From NCBI RefSeq assembly GCF_001894785.1, contig NZ_BCWW01000004.1, positions 186,001 through 250,000 of the forward strand: a stretch of 64,000 bases of DNA. Reading direction: 5' to 3'. Below the pieces are notes generated by a model. That model was not told the origin of the DNA, ran no database searches, and was given only the letters and a program-made list of their open reading frames with translations. Position 1 is the stretch's first letter; every line of letters starts with the position of its first letter. The stretch is from Rhodococcoides fascians NBRC 12155 = LMG 3623. GTDB lineage: Bacteria > Actinomycetota > Actinomycetes > Mycobacteriales > Mycobacteriaceae. The position numbers were made by a program, and so were the translations under genes. This document shows, piece after piece, positions 56,495 to 64,000 of the stretch.

Positions 56495-59400
56495 ATGCCC
56501 GATCAACACAAGCCCGGTCTGCTCGATGCGATTTCACGTCGCGTTGTCATCGGCGACGGAGCAATGGGCACGATGCTCCAGGACGCCGACCTCACTCTCG
56601 ACGACTTCCTCGGCCTCGAGGGATGCAACGAGATTCTGAACCACACCAGGCCCGACGTGCTGCGCGAGATTCACCGCGAGTACTTCGCGGCCGGCGCAGA
56701 CGCCGTGGAAACGAACACGTTCGGTTGCAACCTGCCCAACCTGGCCGATTACGACATCGAGGATCGAATCCGCGAGTTGGCCGAGAAAGGCACCCGGCTC
56801 GCCCGGGAGACTGCGGACGAAATGGGACCCGGCCGCGACGGGATGGATCGGTACGTCCTGGGTTCCATGGGACCCGGAACCAAGCTCCCCACACTCGGCC
56901 ACGCCCCGTTCGCACGGCTGCGCGACGCGTACACCGAAGCCGCTCTGGGAATGATCGACGGCGGTGCCGACGCCATTCTGGTCGAGACGTGCCAGGACCT
57001 GCTGCAGGTCAAAGCCGCGATCATCGGTAGCCAGCACGCCATGGACAAGCTCGGTGTCCGAATCCCGATCATCACCCACGTGACGGTCGAGACGACGGGC
57101 GCAATGCTGGTCGGCAGCGAGATCGGTGCAGCCCTCACTGCGCTCGAACCGCTGGGTATCGACATGATCGGGCTCAACTGCGCCACCGGCCCCGCCGAGA
57201 TGAGCGAACACTTGCGCCACCTGTCCAAGCATTCGCGACTGCCGGTGTCGGTGATGCCCAATGCCGGACTGCCCACGTTGGGCGCGAAGGGTGCCGAATA
57301 CCCGCTGACCGCCCCCGAATTGGCCGACGCTCTGAGCGGTTTCGTCCGCGAGTACGGGCTGGCACTCGTCGGCGGATGCTGCGGCACCACCCCCGAACAC
57401 ATTCGTCAGGTTGCCGACATGGTGCACGGGGCGACGAAGCTGGAACGGAAGCCGGCACCGGAGCCAGGCGTCTCCTCGCTCTACACCGCCGTGCCGTTCG
57501 AGCAGGACGCCAGCATCCTGATGATCGGTGAGCGCACGAACTCCAACGGCTCCAAGGCATTTCGTGACGCGATGCTCGCCGAGGACTACGAGAAGTGCCT
57601 CGACATCGCCAAGGATCAGACGCGCGACGGCGCGCACATGTTGGACCTCAACGTGGACTACGTCGGCCGCGACGGTGCCGCCGACATGGCGGCACTGGCA
57701 AGCAGATTGGCGACTGCGTCGACGCTGCCGATCATGCTCGACTCCACCGAACCGGCCGTGCTCGAGGCCGGCCTCGAGCACCTCGGTGGACGCAGCGCCG
57801 TCAACTCCGTCAATTACGAGGACGGCGACGGACCCGACTCGCGGTTCCAGAAGATCATGCGTCTGGTGAAGGAACACGGTGCCGCCGTCGTCGCTCTCAC
57901 CATCGACGAGGAGGGGCAGGCGCGTACTGCCGAGTGGAAGGTGCGTGTCGCAGATCGCCTGATCACCGACATCACCGAGAACTGGGGCCTGCGCCACGAG
58001 GACATCATCGTCGACACCCTCACCTTCCCGATCTCGACTGGCCAGGAAGAGGTGCGACGCGACGGCATCGAGACCATCGAGGCCATCCGCCAGCTCAAGG
58101 AGAAGTACCCCAAGGTGCACACCACCCTGGGGTTGTCGAACATCTCGTTCGGCCTCAATCCTGCTGCGAGGCAGGTGCTGAACTCGGTCTTCCTGCACGA
58201 ATGCACCCAGGCCGGTCTCGACACCGCCATCGTGCATGCCTCGAAGATCTTGCCTATGAACAAGATTCCCGACGAGCAACGCGAGACCGCTCTGGATCTG
58301 GTCTACGACCGCCGCCGCGAAGGCTACGACCCGCTGCAGAAGCTGATGCAGCTCTTCGAAGGCGTGTCCGCGGCATCGGCCAGAGAGTCGCGTGCCGAGG
58401 AACTGGGTCGGCTGCCGTTGTTCGAGCGACTCGAACGGCGCATCGTGGACGGCGAGCGTAACGGTCTCGACGCGGACCTCGACTCCGCGATGGCCGAGAA
58501 GCCACCTCTCGAGATCATCAACGAGACGCTGTTGTCGGGCATGAAGACCGTCGGCGAGCTGTTCGGTTCCGGCCAGATGCAGTTGCCGTTCGTGCTCGCG
58601 TCCGCCGAGGTGATGAAAGCTGCCGTGGCCTATCTCGAGCCACACATGGAGGCCACCGACGACGACGGCAAGGGCCGCATCGTGCTCGGCACCGTCAAGG
58701 GCGACGTGCACGACATCGGCAAGAACCTCGTCGACATCATCCTGAGCAACAACGGTTACGAAGTTGTCAATCTCGGTATCAAGCAACCGATTTCGACCAT
58801 TCTCGAAGCCGCGTTGGACAAACGAGCCGACGTCATCGGAATGTCCGGTCTGCTGGTGAAGTCGACGGTCGTCATGAAGGACAACCTGATCGAGCTCAAC
58901 TCCCGCGGCGTGGCCGAGAAATTCCCGGTGCTCCTCGGCGGCGCTGCGTTGACGCGGTCGTACGTCGAGAACGATCTGCAGGATGTGTACGAAGGCGACG
59001 TTCACTACGCGCGGGACGCGTTCGAAGGCCTGCGTCTGATGGATACCATCATGACCACCAAACGCGGTGGCGGCCCGGCTCCCGACAGTCCCGAGGCACT
59101 CGCCGCGAAGGCGAAGGCAGCCGAACGCAAGGAACGCCACGAACGGTCCAAGCGCATCGCCGAGAAGCGCAAGGCCGCCGAGGCTCCGGTCGTGGTACCC
59201 GAGCGATCCGACGTCGCTGCGGACATCGACATTCCCGTACCACCGTTCTGGGGAACCCGCATCGTCCGAGGCGTGTCCCTGGCCGATTACTCGGGTCTGC
59301 TCGACGAACGTGCACTGTTCCTGGGTCAGTGGGGCCTACGAGGAGCCCGCAAGGGTGAGGGTGCCACCTACGAGGATCTGGTGGAATCGGAAGGCAAACC

Positions 59401-60064
59401 GCGCCTTCGGTATTGGCTGGACCGCCTGAGCACGGACGGCATTCTCGCGCACGCCGCCCTGGTGTACGGATATTTCCCGGCCGTTTCGGAGGGCGACGAC
59501 GTCATCGTACTTACCGAGCCCGAACCCGATGCGCCCGAACGCTTTCGGTTCACGTTCCCGCGTCAGCACCGCGACCGCTTCCTCTGCATCGCCGACTTCG
59601 TCCGATCACGCACTGCGGCAAAGGAATCCGGGCAAGTCGACGTGCTGCCGATGAACCTGGTGACGATGGGGCAGCCCATCGCGGACTTCGCGAACGAATT
59701 GTTCGCAGCCGATGCCTACCGCGACTATCTCGAGGTACACGGAATCGGAGTGCAACTCACCGAGGCTCTCGCCGAGTACTGGCATCGCCGAGTACGCGAG
59801 GAACTGAAGCTGTCCGACGGCAACTCGGTCGCCGCGGACGATCCCACCGAGGCCGAGGGGTACTTCAAACTCGAATATCGCGGTGCGCGTTATTCGTTCG
59901 GCTACGGGGCATGCCCCGACCTCGAGGACCGCATCAAACTCGCCGCACTGCTCGAACCCGAACGAATCGGCGTCAAGCTCTCCGAGGAATTGCAGCTGCA
60001 CCCCGAACAGTCGACCGATGCGTTCGTTCTTCACCACCCGGAGGCCAAGTACTTCAATGTCTAG
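56495..60064 (+). CDS. metH: Cobalamin-dependent methionine synthase
   Basis: A 1189-residue modular enzyme transferring methyl from methyltetrahydrofolate via B12 to homocysteine. Domains in order: homocysteine-binding with Zn cysteines (C-terminal pair in GGCCGTTPEH, about residue 300), pterin-binding (about 340-620; GERTNSNGSKAF), cap and cobalamin-binding domain (about 650-880) with GDVHDIGKN (H739 the axial ligand), and SAM-activation domain (about 905-1180; RYSFGYGACPDLEDR in part). ATG 56495 is preferred to the GTG at 56492. No B12 riboswitch fits into the 47-base upstream gap. The HAD gene overlaps its end by 8 bases. Confidence 0.97.
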   Translation: MPDQHKPGLLDAISRRVVIGDGAMGTMLQDADLTLDDFLGLEGCNEILNHTRPDVLREIHREYFAAGADAVETNTFGCNLPNLADYDIEDRIRELAEKGTRLARETADEMGPGRDGMDRYVLGSMGPGTKLPTLGHAPFARLRDAYTEAALGMIDGGADAILVETCQDLLQVKAAIIGSQHAMDKLGVRIPIITHVTVETTGAMLVGSEIGAALTALEPLGIDMIGLNCATGPAEMSEHLRHLSKHSRLPVSVMPNAGLPTLGAKGAEYPLTAPELADALSGFVREYGLALVGGCCGTTPEHIRQVADMVHGATKLERKPAPEPGVSSLYTAVPFEQDASILMIGERTNSNGSKAFRDAMLAEDYEKCLDIAKDQTRDGAHMLDLNVDYVGRDGAADMAALASRLATASTLPIMLDSTEPAVLEAGLEHLGGRSAVNSVNYEDGDGPDSRFQKIMRLVKEHGAAVVALTIDEEGQARTAEWKVRVADRLITDITENWGLRHEDIIVDTLTFPISTGQEEVRRDGIETIEAIRQLKEKYPKVHTTLGLSNISFGLNPAARQVLNSVFLHECTQAGLDTAIVHASKILPMNKIPDEQRETALDLVYDRRREGYDPLQKLMQLFEGVSAASARESRAEELGRLPLFERLERRIVDGERNGLDADLDSAMAEKPPLEIINETLLSGMKTVGELFGSGQMQLPFVLASAEVMKAAVAYLEPHMEATDDDGKGRIVLGTVKGDVHDIGKNLVDIILSNNGYEVVNLGIKQPISTILEAALDKRADVIGMSGLLVKSTVVMKDNLIELNSRGVAEKFPVLLGGAALTRSYVENDLQDVYEGDVHYARDAFEGLRLMDTIMTTKRGGGPAPDSPEALAAKAKAAERKERHERSKRIAEKRKAAEAPVVVPERSDVAADIDIPVPPFWGTRIVRGVSLADYSGLLDERALFLGQWGLRGARKGEGATYEDLVESEGKPRLRYWLDRLSTDGILAHAALVYGYFPAVSEGDDVIVLTEPEPDAPERFRFTFPRQHRDRFLCIADFVRSRTAAKESGQVDVLPMNLVTMGQPIADFANELFAADAYRDYLEVHGIGVQLTEALAEYWHRRVREELKLSDGNSVAADDPTEAEGYFKLEYRGARYSFGYGACPDLEDRIKLAALLEPERIGVKLSEELQLHPEQSTDAFVLHHPEAKYFNV

Positions 60065-60725
60065 AACCCGCCTGCACGGTGTCCTGTGGGACATGGACGG
60101 CACACTGCTCGACTCGGAGAAGATCTGGGACGTCGCCATCGGTGAGTACTCCCGCACGTTGGGAACCGAACTCGGTGCGGAGGTCCGCGAGAGCACCCTC
60201 GGCAACTCGATGCACGACGCGTTGCGCAAAGTGCTCGCCAACGCCTCGGTTGCTGTCACCGACGACAACCTGGCCGAAGGCCGTGAATGGCTGACCACGC
60301 GCGTCGGCGACATGTTCGCCGACGGTATTCCGTGGCGGCCCGGTGCCAAGGATGCTCTTGCCCTCGTACGCGACATGGGTCTGGCGACCGGGTTGGTCAC
60401 CAACACCGAACGTGGACTGGTCGAGCGTGCACTGGAGACTCTCGGCCGCGAGTACTTCGACATCACCGTCAGCGGCGACGAGGTCGAGTTCGGGAAGCCG
60501 CACCCGGCGCCGTACCTGCGGGGTGCCGCGCTGCTCGGCGTGGACGTCGGTGCCTGCCTTGCAGTGGAGGATTCTCCGACAGGCTCACTGTCGGCACATA
60601 CAGCCGGCTGCCCGGTGCTGGTCGTCCCGTCGGAGGTGGCGGTTCCGGCAGCGCCGGGTTACACCATCCGCGACGGTCTGGTCGGACTCACCGCCGACGA
60701 CGTCCAGCGGGCCTGGGCAGCCTGA
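60057..60725 (+). CDS. HAD-family phosphatase
   Basis: A 222-residue haloacid dehalogenase-type hydrolase. Motif I is [12 protein letters not shown], motif [10 protein letters not shown], motif [15 protein letters not shown] and [11 protein letters not shown], as in beta-phosphoglucomutase-like and phosphatase members with a helical cap. Substrate unknown. ATG 60057 lies inside the end of metH, so it is co-translated. A 41-base gap leads to hisE. In M. tuberculosis a PPE gene occupies this gap, so the neighbourhood differs slightly. Confidence 0.85.
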   Translation: MSRTRLHGVLWDMDGTLLDSEKIWDVAIGEYSRTLGTELGAEVRESTLGNSMHDALRKVLANASVAVTDDNLAEGREWLTTRVGDMFADGIPWRPGAKDALALVRDMGLATGLVTNTERGLVERALETLGREYFDITVSGDEVEFGKPHPAPYLRGAALLGVDVGACLAVEDSPTGSLSAHTAGCPVLVVPSEVAVPAAPGYTIRDGLVGLTADDVQRAWAA

Positions 60726-60766
60726 CTCCTCGAATCTCGACCGAATTGATTCCGCTGGACACCGAC

Positions 60767-61048
60767 GTGAAAGAATACGAATCCGTGAAGACTTTCGATT
60801 CCCTGTTCGCCGAGCTCACCGACCGCGCGAAGACCCGCCCCGAGGGCTCGGGCACTGTCGCTGCGTTGGACGCAGGAGTTCATTTCCAGGGTAAGAAGGT
60901 CCTCGAAGAGGCCGGCGAGGTGTGGATCGCTGCCGAACACGAGAGCGACGCTGCACTCGCCGAAGAAATTTCGCAGCTGCTGTACTGGGTTCAGGTCATG
61001 ATGGTGGGTAGGGGAATCGAGCTCGAGGACGTCTACCGACATCTGTGA
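60767..61048 (+). CDS. hisE: Phosphoribosyl-ATP pyrophosphatase
   Basis: A 93-residue enzyme hydrolysing phosphoribosyl-ATP to phosphoribosyl-AMP, step two of histidine synthesis. [51 protein letters not shown] (in part; EEAGEVW and the EEISQLLYW stretch bind Mg-NTP). Length equals the M. tuberculosis protein (93). GTG 60767 and GTG 60785 (VKTFDSLF) are both possible starts. hisG follows after 48 bases, as Rv2122c-Rv2121c. Confidence 0.93.
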   Translation: MKEYESVKTFDSLFAELTDRAKTRPEGSGTVAALDAGVHFQGKKVLEEAGEVWIAAEHESDAALAEEISQLLYWVQVMMVGRGIELEDVYRHL

Positions 61049-61096
61049 GGTAGGGCCCGAACGTCTCCTGTGAACTCACCGATGAAGGAAAACTCC

Positions 61097-61948
61097 ATGC
61101 TGCGTGTAGCCGTACCCAACAAGGGCGCGTTGTCCGAATCCGCCGCCGAGATCCTCAGCGAGGCCGGCTACCGGCGTCGGAGCGACTCCAAGGATCTGAC
61201 CGTCCTCGACCCGGCCAACGGGGTCGAATTCTTCTTTCTCCGTCCCAAGGACATTGCCATCTACGTCGGGTCGGGCCAGCTCGATCTGGGCATCACCGGA
61301 CGAGACCTGGCTCTCGATTCCGGGGCAGCGGTCGAAGAGCGCCTGGCGCTCGGATTCGGCCGGTCGACGTTCCGCTACGCGGCACCCGCGGGCAAGGAAT
61401 GGGCACCCGAGGACTTGGGCGGACTGCGCATCGCCACCTCGTACCCCAATCTCGTGCGTAAGGACCTGGCCGAGCGCGGCTTGGAGGCCACGGTGATCCG
61501 TCTCGACGGGGCCGTGGAGATTTCCATTCAACTCGGTGTCGCCGACGCCATCGCGGACGTGGTCGAGTCGGGTCGCTCACTGCGTCAGAACAATCTCGTC
61601 GCGTTCGGCGAATCTTTGTGCGATTCCGAGGGTGTTCTCATCGAGCGCGCAGGCACGCCGGGCACCGACTCCGCACGCAAGCAGTTGATCGCTCGCGTAC
61701 AGGGCGTCGTCTTCGCCCAGCAGTACCTGATGCTCGATTACGACTGCCCCAAGTCGATCCTCGACGAAGCCGTCAAGATCACCCCCGGCATCGAATCACC
61801 TACGCTCGCACCGATGGTCGACGACAACTGGGTTGCCGTGCGCGCCATGGTCTCTCGCAAGGTCCACAACAACGTGATGGACGAGCTCGCGGAACTGGGC
61901 GCGAAAGCCATTCTCGCCTCCGACATCAGGTCCTGCCGAGCGTTCTGA
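61097..61948 (+). CDS. hisG: ATP phosphoribosyltransferase (long form)
   Basis: A 283-residue first enzyme of histidine synthesis, feedback-inhibited by histidine through its C-terminal ACT-like domain (about 210-283). [27 protein letters not shown] (in part), [23 protein letters not shown] (in part) and the PRPP loop around [24 protein letters not shown] (in part). ATG 61097 is chosen for AAGGAA 6 bases upstream and near-identity to the mycobacterial start; GTG 61070 is upstream. A 12-pair hairpin follows the stop. Confidence 0.95.
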   Translation: MLRVAVPNKGALSESAAEILSEAGYRRRSDSKDLTVLDPANGVEFFFLRPKDIAIYVGSGQLDLGITGRDLALDSGAAVEERLALGFGRSTFRYAAPAGKEWAPEDLGGLRIATSYPNLVRKDLAERGLEATVIRLDGAVEISIQLGVADAIADVVESGRSLRQNNLVAFGESLCDSEGVLIERAGTPGTDSARKQLIARVQGVVFAQQYLMLDYDCPKSILDEAVKITPGIESPTLAPMVDDNWVAVRAMVSRKVHNNVMDELAELGAKAILASDIRSCRAF

Positions 61949-61951
61949 GTG

Positions 61952-61980
61952 CGTGGCGGAACGCCCGTCGTTCCGCCACG
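61952..61980. terminator. Bidirectional hairpin after hisG
   Basis: CGTGGCGGAACG (61952-61963) and CGTTCCGCCACG (61969-61980) form a perfect 12-pair stem with loop CCCGT. It starts 4 bases after the hisG stop and ends 2 bases before the convergent thioesterase stop. Confidence 0.8.
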
Positions 61981-61981
61981 A

Positions 61982-62794
61982 TCACGCGCGTCGGCGAACC
62001 AGCACTGTTTGCGCGATGCGCCCGACCGGCCCCAGTTCGTCACTGAGGGTGCCTGCGCACATGGCGATGCCGTCCGGACCCGTCGACGTCTCGGCCGACA
62101 CTCCGATCCAGTCACCCTGGGGTTCGCGGAAGACGTGCACCGTCAGATCGGTGTTCAGGAACGTCCACTGCTCGATCGGCAATTTCGCACCCACACCGTT
62201 GGCGATGTCGGCAATCGAGAACAGCCGTTCCAGTGGCGTCATCGACTCACCCTGCACCAGAACGGGAGTCGGCTTCGCCCACACTTCACCGGGCCCCGCT
62301 GCGCCGAGCTCGGTGAGAAACTTGAACTCGACCGCGTCGAGGTATCCGGAGGTCCAGAGTCCGCCGAAGGTGCTGTCGACGCCGGCGCTCACCGGTCGCA
62401 TCACCGAATCTCCCACGTGCACGACGTCGTCGGTGGGCTCGGTACGCATACGCCATGCGCTGCCCCGCGCCACCGCTCGCGCCGGCCCCGCTGATCCTCG
62501 AGCCCACAGTTCGGCGACGACGAGTTCGACATTAGCGCCCGGCCGCGCCGTCCATGCGCGAATCGTGATGTCCGACACCGGAACAGGTCCGAGAATGTCG
62601 ACGACCACCCGGCTGATTCGAGTATCGGGTCTGGCATCGACCCGCTCGAGTGCGCGGACCAACAACGCGGACGGCGGAGCGCCGTGCTGCATCGTCGGTG
62701 CCCACAGGCTGACGGTGTGCTCGGTCGCGGTGACGATCTCGTAACCGTCGTCGTCGACACCGGCAGGAACGAAGAAGGCGTCAGGACTCGTCAC
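61982..62794 (-). CDS. Acyl-CoA thioesterase-like (double hotdog) protein
   Basis: A 270-residue protein of the TesB-like/thioesterase superfamily. HGAPPSALLVRALER in the first hotdog and QWTFLNTDLTVHVFREPQGDWIGVSAETSTGPDGIAMCAGTLSDELGPVGRIAQTVLVRR (in part; the ETxTGxDG...GxAxQxLxV pattern) in the second fit. Substrate unknown. GTG 62794 overlaps the stop of the nuclease gene by 4 bases (GTGA). Convergent to hisG across the 12-pair hairpin. Confidence 0.82.
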   Translation of the reverse strand: MTSPDAFFVPAGVDDDGYEIVTATEHTVSLWAPTMQHGAPPSALLVRALERVDARPDTRISRVVVDILGPVPVSDITIRAWTARPGANVELVVAELWARGSAGPARAVARGSAWRMRTEPTDDVVHVGDSVMRPVSAGVDSTFGGLWTSGYLDAVEFKFLTELGAAGPGEVWAKPTPVLVQGESMTPLERLFSIADIANGVGAKLPIEQWTFLNTDLTVHVFREPQGDWIGVSAETSTGPDGIAMCAGTLSDELGPVGRIAQTVLVRRRA

Positions 62795-63729
62795 AGCTCC
62801 GTCTCCTCCTGCTCCGCAGCCGCCTGCGGCCAACCGGGGTACGGCGGGGGAGTGCCGCCGAACTCGGGGCACAGTGCCCGGTGATCGCACCACTTGCACA
62901 GTGCGCCTTTCTTGGCGCGGAAGTCGCCGGTCTCACCGGCCGCCAGAATCGCCTTCCAGATGGCCGAGAGCATGCGCTCGAAGCGCAGCAGCTCACCCTC
63001 GTCCGGTGCGTATGTCAGCTCCTGCTTGTCGGCGAGGTACATCAACTTCAGTTGCGCGGGAACGACTCCGCGCATGCGCATGATCATCAGCGCATAGAAT
63101 TTCATCTGGAACAGAGCCTTGGATTCGGTGAACTCACGCGGCGCACGTCCGGTCTTGTAATCGACGACGCGAATCATTCCGTTGGGTGCGACGTCGATCC
63201 GGTCGATGAATCCGCGCAGCGGCGTTCCGTCGTCCAACGCGATCTCGACGCGCTGTTCGCAGGACTCGGGATCGAAGTGCGTGGGATCTTCGAGTTCGTA
63301 GTACCCGTCCACCAGGGCACGAGCCCGGTCGAGAAACGCCGGACGGTCGTCCGCCGGAACCAGCGACGCGATGTCGGGTGACTCGGCCACGACCCGATCC
63401 CAGGCCGGGTCCACCAGGTCGCGCGCAGTGGTGGGCACTCGATCGCGGGCAGGGAGTGCGTACAGGGCCTCGAGTGCGGCATGCACCACAGTTCCCTTCA
63501 CCTGTGCCTCGGTGGAGACCTCGGGAAGCCGGTCCACGGCACGGAAGCGATACAACAGTGGGCACTGCTTGAAATCACCTGCGCGAGAAGGAGACAGAGC
63601 CGGGGTACTGCGGTTGCCGGACCTCGAACGCGGTACGTCGGCGCTGTCACCGACATCGAGAAGAGGTAAGTCGATGGGGCTCGACACGGAAATACTCACG
63701 ACTGCGAGACTATGCCGCTGGTCCGACAT
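62791..63729 (-). CDS. RecB-like PD-(D/E)XK nuclease with Fe-S cysteines (Rv2119-like)
   Basis: A 312-residue nuclease domain protein. H83 (GTVVHAAL), GFIDRIDV and VVDYKTGR give the RecB catalytic pattern. C56 (FKQCPLLY) and C278/C281/C287 (CKWCDHRALC) form the AddB/Cas4-type [4Fe-4S] site. It has no helicase part, so it may be a stand-alone DNA exonuclease for repair. The order and strand equal Rv2119. The start may be ATG 63729 or a GTG about 30 bases on (VSISVSSPIDL); the first is given. No cas genes are near. Confidence 0.87.
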   Translation of the reverse strand: MSDQRHSLAVVSISVSSPIDLPLLDVGDSADVPRSRSGNRSTPALSPSRAGDFKQCPLLYRFRAVDRLPEVSTEAQVKGTVVHAALEALYALPARDRVPTTARDLVDPAWDRVVAESPDIASLVPADDRPAFLDRARALVDGYYELEDPTHFDPESCEQRVEIALDDGTPLRGFIDRIDVAPNGMIRVVDYKTGRAPREFTESKALFQMKFYALMIMRMRGVVPAQLKLMYLADKQELTYAPDEGELLRFERMLSAIWKAILAAGETGDFRAKKGALCKWCDHRALCPEFGGTPPPYPGWPQAAAEQEETEL

Positions 63730-63822
63730 CTTCGGTGAAGGCCGTAGTCTGGCACGTCGAGTCGTCCCCCGACGCCCGCCGATCGAGGCCGAGCGTCACA
63801 TCGCAACGAAAGCAGGTCCGCT

Positions 63823-64000
63823 GTGTCCTCCGGTGATTCCACATCCGCGTCGACCGACGGATTCGAGGCCGACGCCGCGTTCGACGCCACGGTCGACGCA
63901 TCGCTGCCCAGTGCGGACGACGTGGTCACTGCCACGACCGAAGAGATCGAACTCGACCCGAATGTCACGTCCGGCGCGGAGGCCACTCCAGCTGCCGACG
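63823..64000 (+). CDS. Truncated gene start, acidic N-terminus; possible TrmI (tRNA m1A58 methyltransferase)
   Basis: 59 codons run off the right edge from GTG 63823. The sequence is acidic and Ala/Thr/Ser-rich (SSGDSTSASTDGF, DATVDASLP, ELDPNVT), with no domain visible. Divergent from the RecB-like gene, it lies where Rv2118c (trmI) lies in M. tuberculosis, so an N-terminally extended TrmI is one guess. The Ser/Thr/Asp-rich composition could also be a linker of another protein. Confidence in coding is fair; the product is a guess from gene order. Confidence 0.45.
   Translation, partial: MSSGDSTSASTDGFEADAAFDATVDASLPSADDVVTATTEEIELDPNVTSGAEATPAAD

Noticed and set aside
56534..59140. 868-residue minus-strand frame opposite metH
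   Set aside because: It is a shadow of the high-GC metH codons; it has no domain and metH is unmistakable.
62791..63729. Cas4 protein
   Set aside because: The Fe-S RecB fold is similar, but no CRISPR or cas gene is near and the gene order fits Rv2119.

Overview
The window is high-GC, gene-dense chromosomal DNA from a mycolate-type actinomycete, most likely Rhodococcus or a close relative (Nocardiaceae). The reasons are an FAS-II MabA/InhA pair, a mycothiol ligase (MshC), frequent GTG/TTG starts, an IdeR/DtxR-type iron box and, above all, gene order. From memory of the Mycobacterium tuberculosis map, positions 1-20.7 kb follow Rv1475c-Rv1496 and positions 30-64 kb follow Rv2141c-Rv2118c. In that species the two blocks lie far apart, so 20.7-30 kb is a junction of lineage-specific genes. 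No integrase, transposase, phage gene or CRISPR array was seen.

Layout. 0-7.1 kb: 5' part of aconitase (minus), a small membrane protein, a RipA-like NlpC/P60 hydrolase with a long leader, and a MoxR-DUF58-VWA operon. 7.1-10 kb: fabG1(mabA), inhA and hemH, with a TetR-like operator before fabG1 and a strong hairpin before hemH. 10-15.3 kb: conserved hypotheticals, NfeD plus an SPFH protein, a SatD-like/DUF3307-like pair and a TVP38 membrane protein. 15.3-20.7 kb: a tandem repeat array, then mutA-mutB-meaB (B12-dependent methylmalonyl-CoA mutase and its chaperone). 20.7-29.8 kb: nucleoside hydrolase, OsmC, a ProP-like transporter, CoA-transferase, saccharopine-dehydrogenase-like protein, GCS2 ligase and an unusual zinc-motif SDR, then tRNA-Leu(GAG). 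30-35 kb: M20 peptidase, PEBP protein, pyrD, DUF5703, an LppL-like lipoprotein and a hypothetical. 35-39 kb: a heme ABC importer (HmuTUV-like) with an iron box, and an atypical aldo/keto reductase. 39-43.7 kb: uppP, a phosphoglycerate-mutase-like protein, DUF3090, SCO1664-family protein, mshC. 43.6-52 kb: a complete four-gene Wadjet (type II, JetABCD) anti-plasmid operon. 52-55.3 kb: tandem repeats, nirD, nirB and a small upstream gene. 55.4-64 kb: PAC2 protein, metH, HAD phosphatase, hisE, hisG, thioesterase, a RecB-like Fe-S nuclease and a truncated final gene.

The most notable items are the Wadjet operon inserted between mshC and nirBD; a family of short repeats (core GGAGCCTGCGG) at four loci, two of them tandem arrays with a 32-34 bp period, one directly upstream of the Wadjet operon; an SDR with a fused Cys4 motif and a Tyr-to-Thr change in its active site; an aldo/keto reductase lacking the usual Lys and His; and several near-perfect hairpins between convergent genes.
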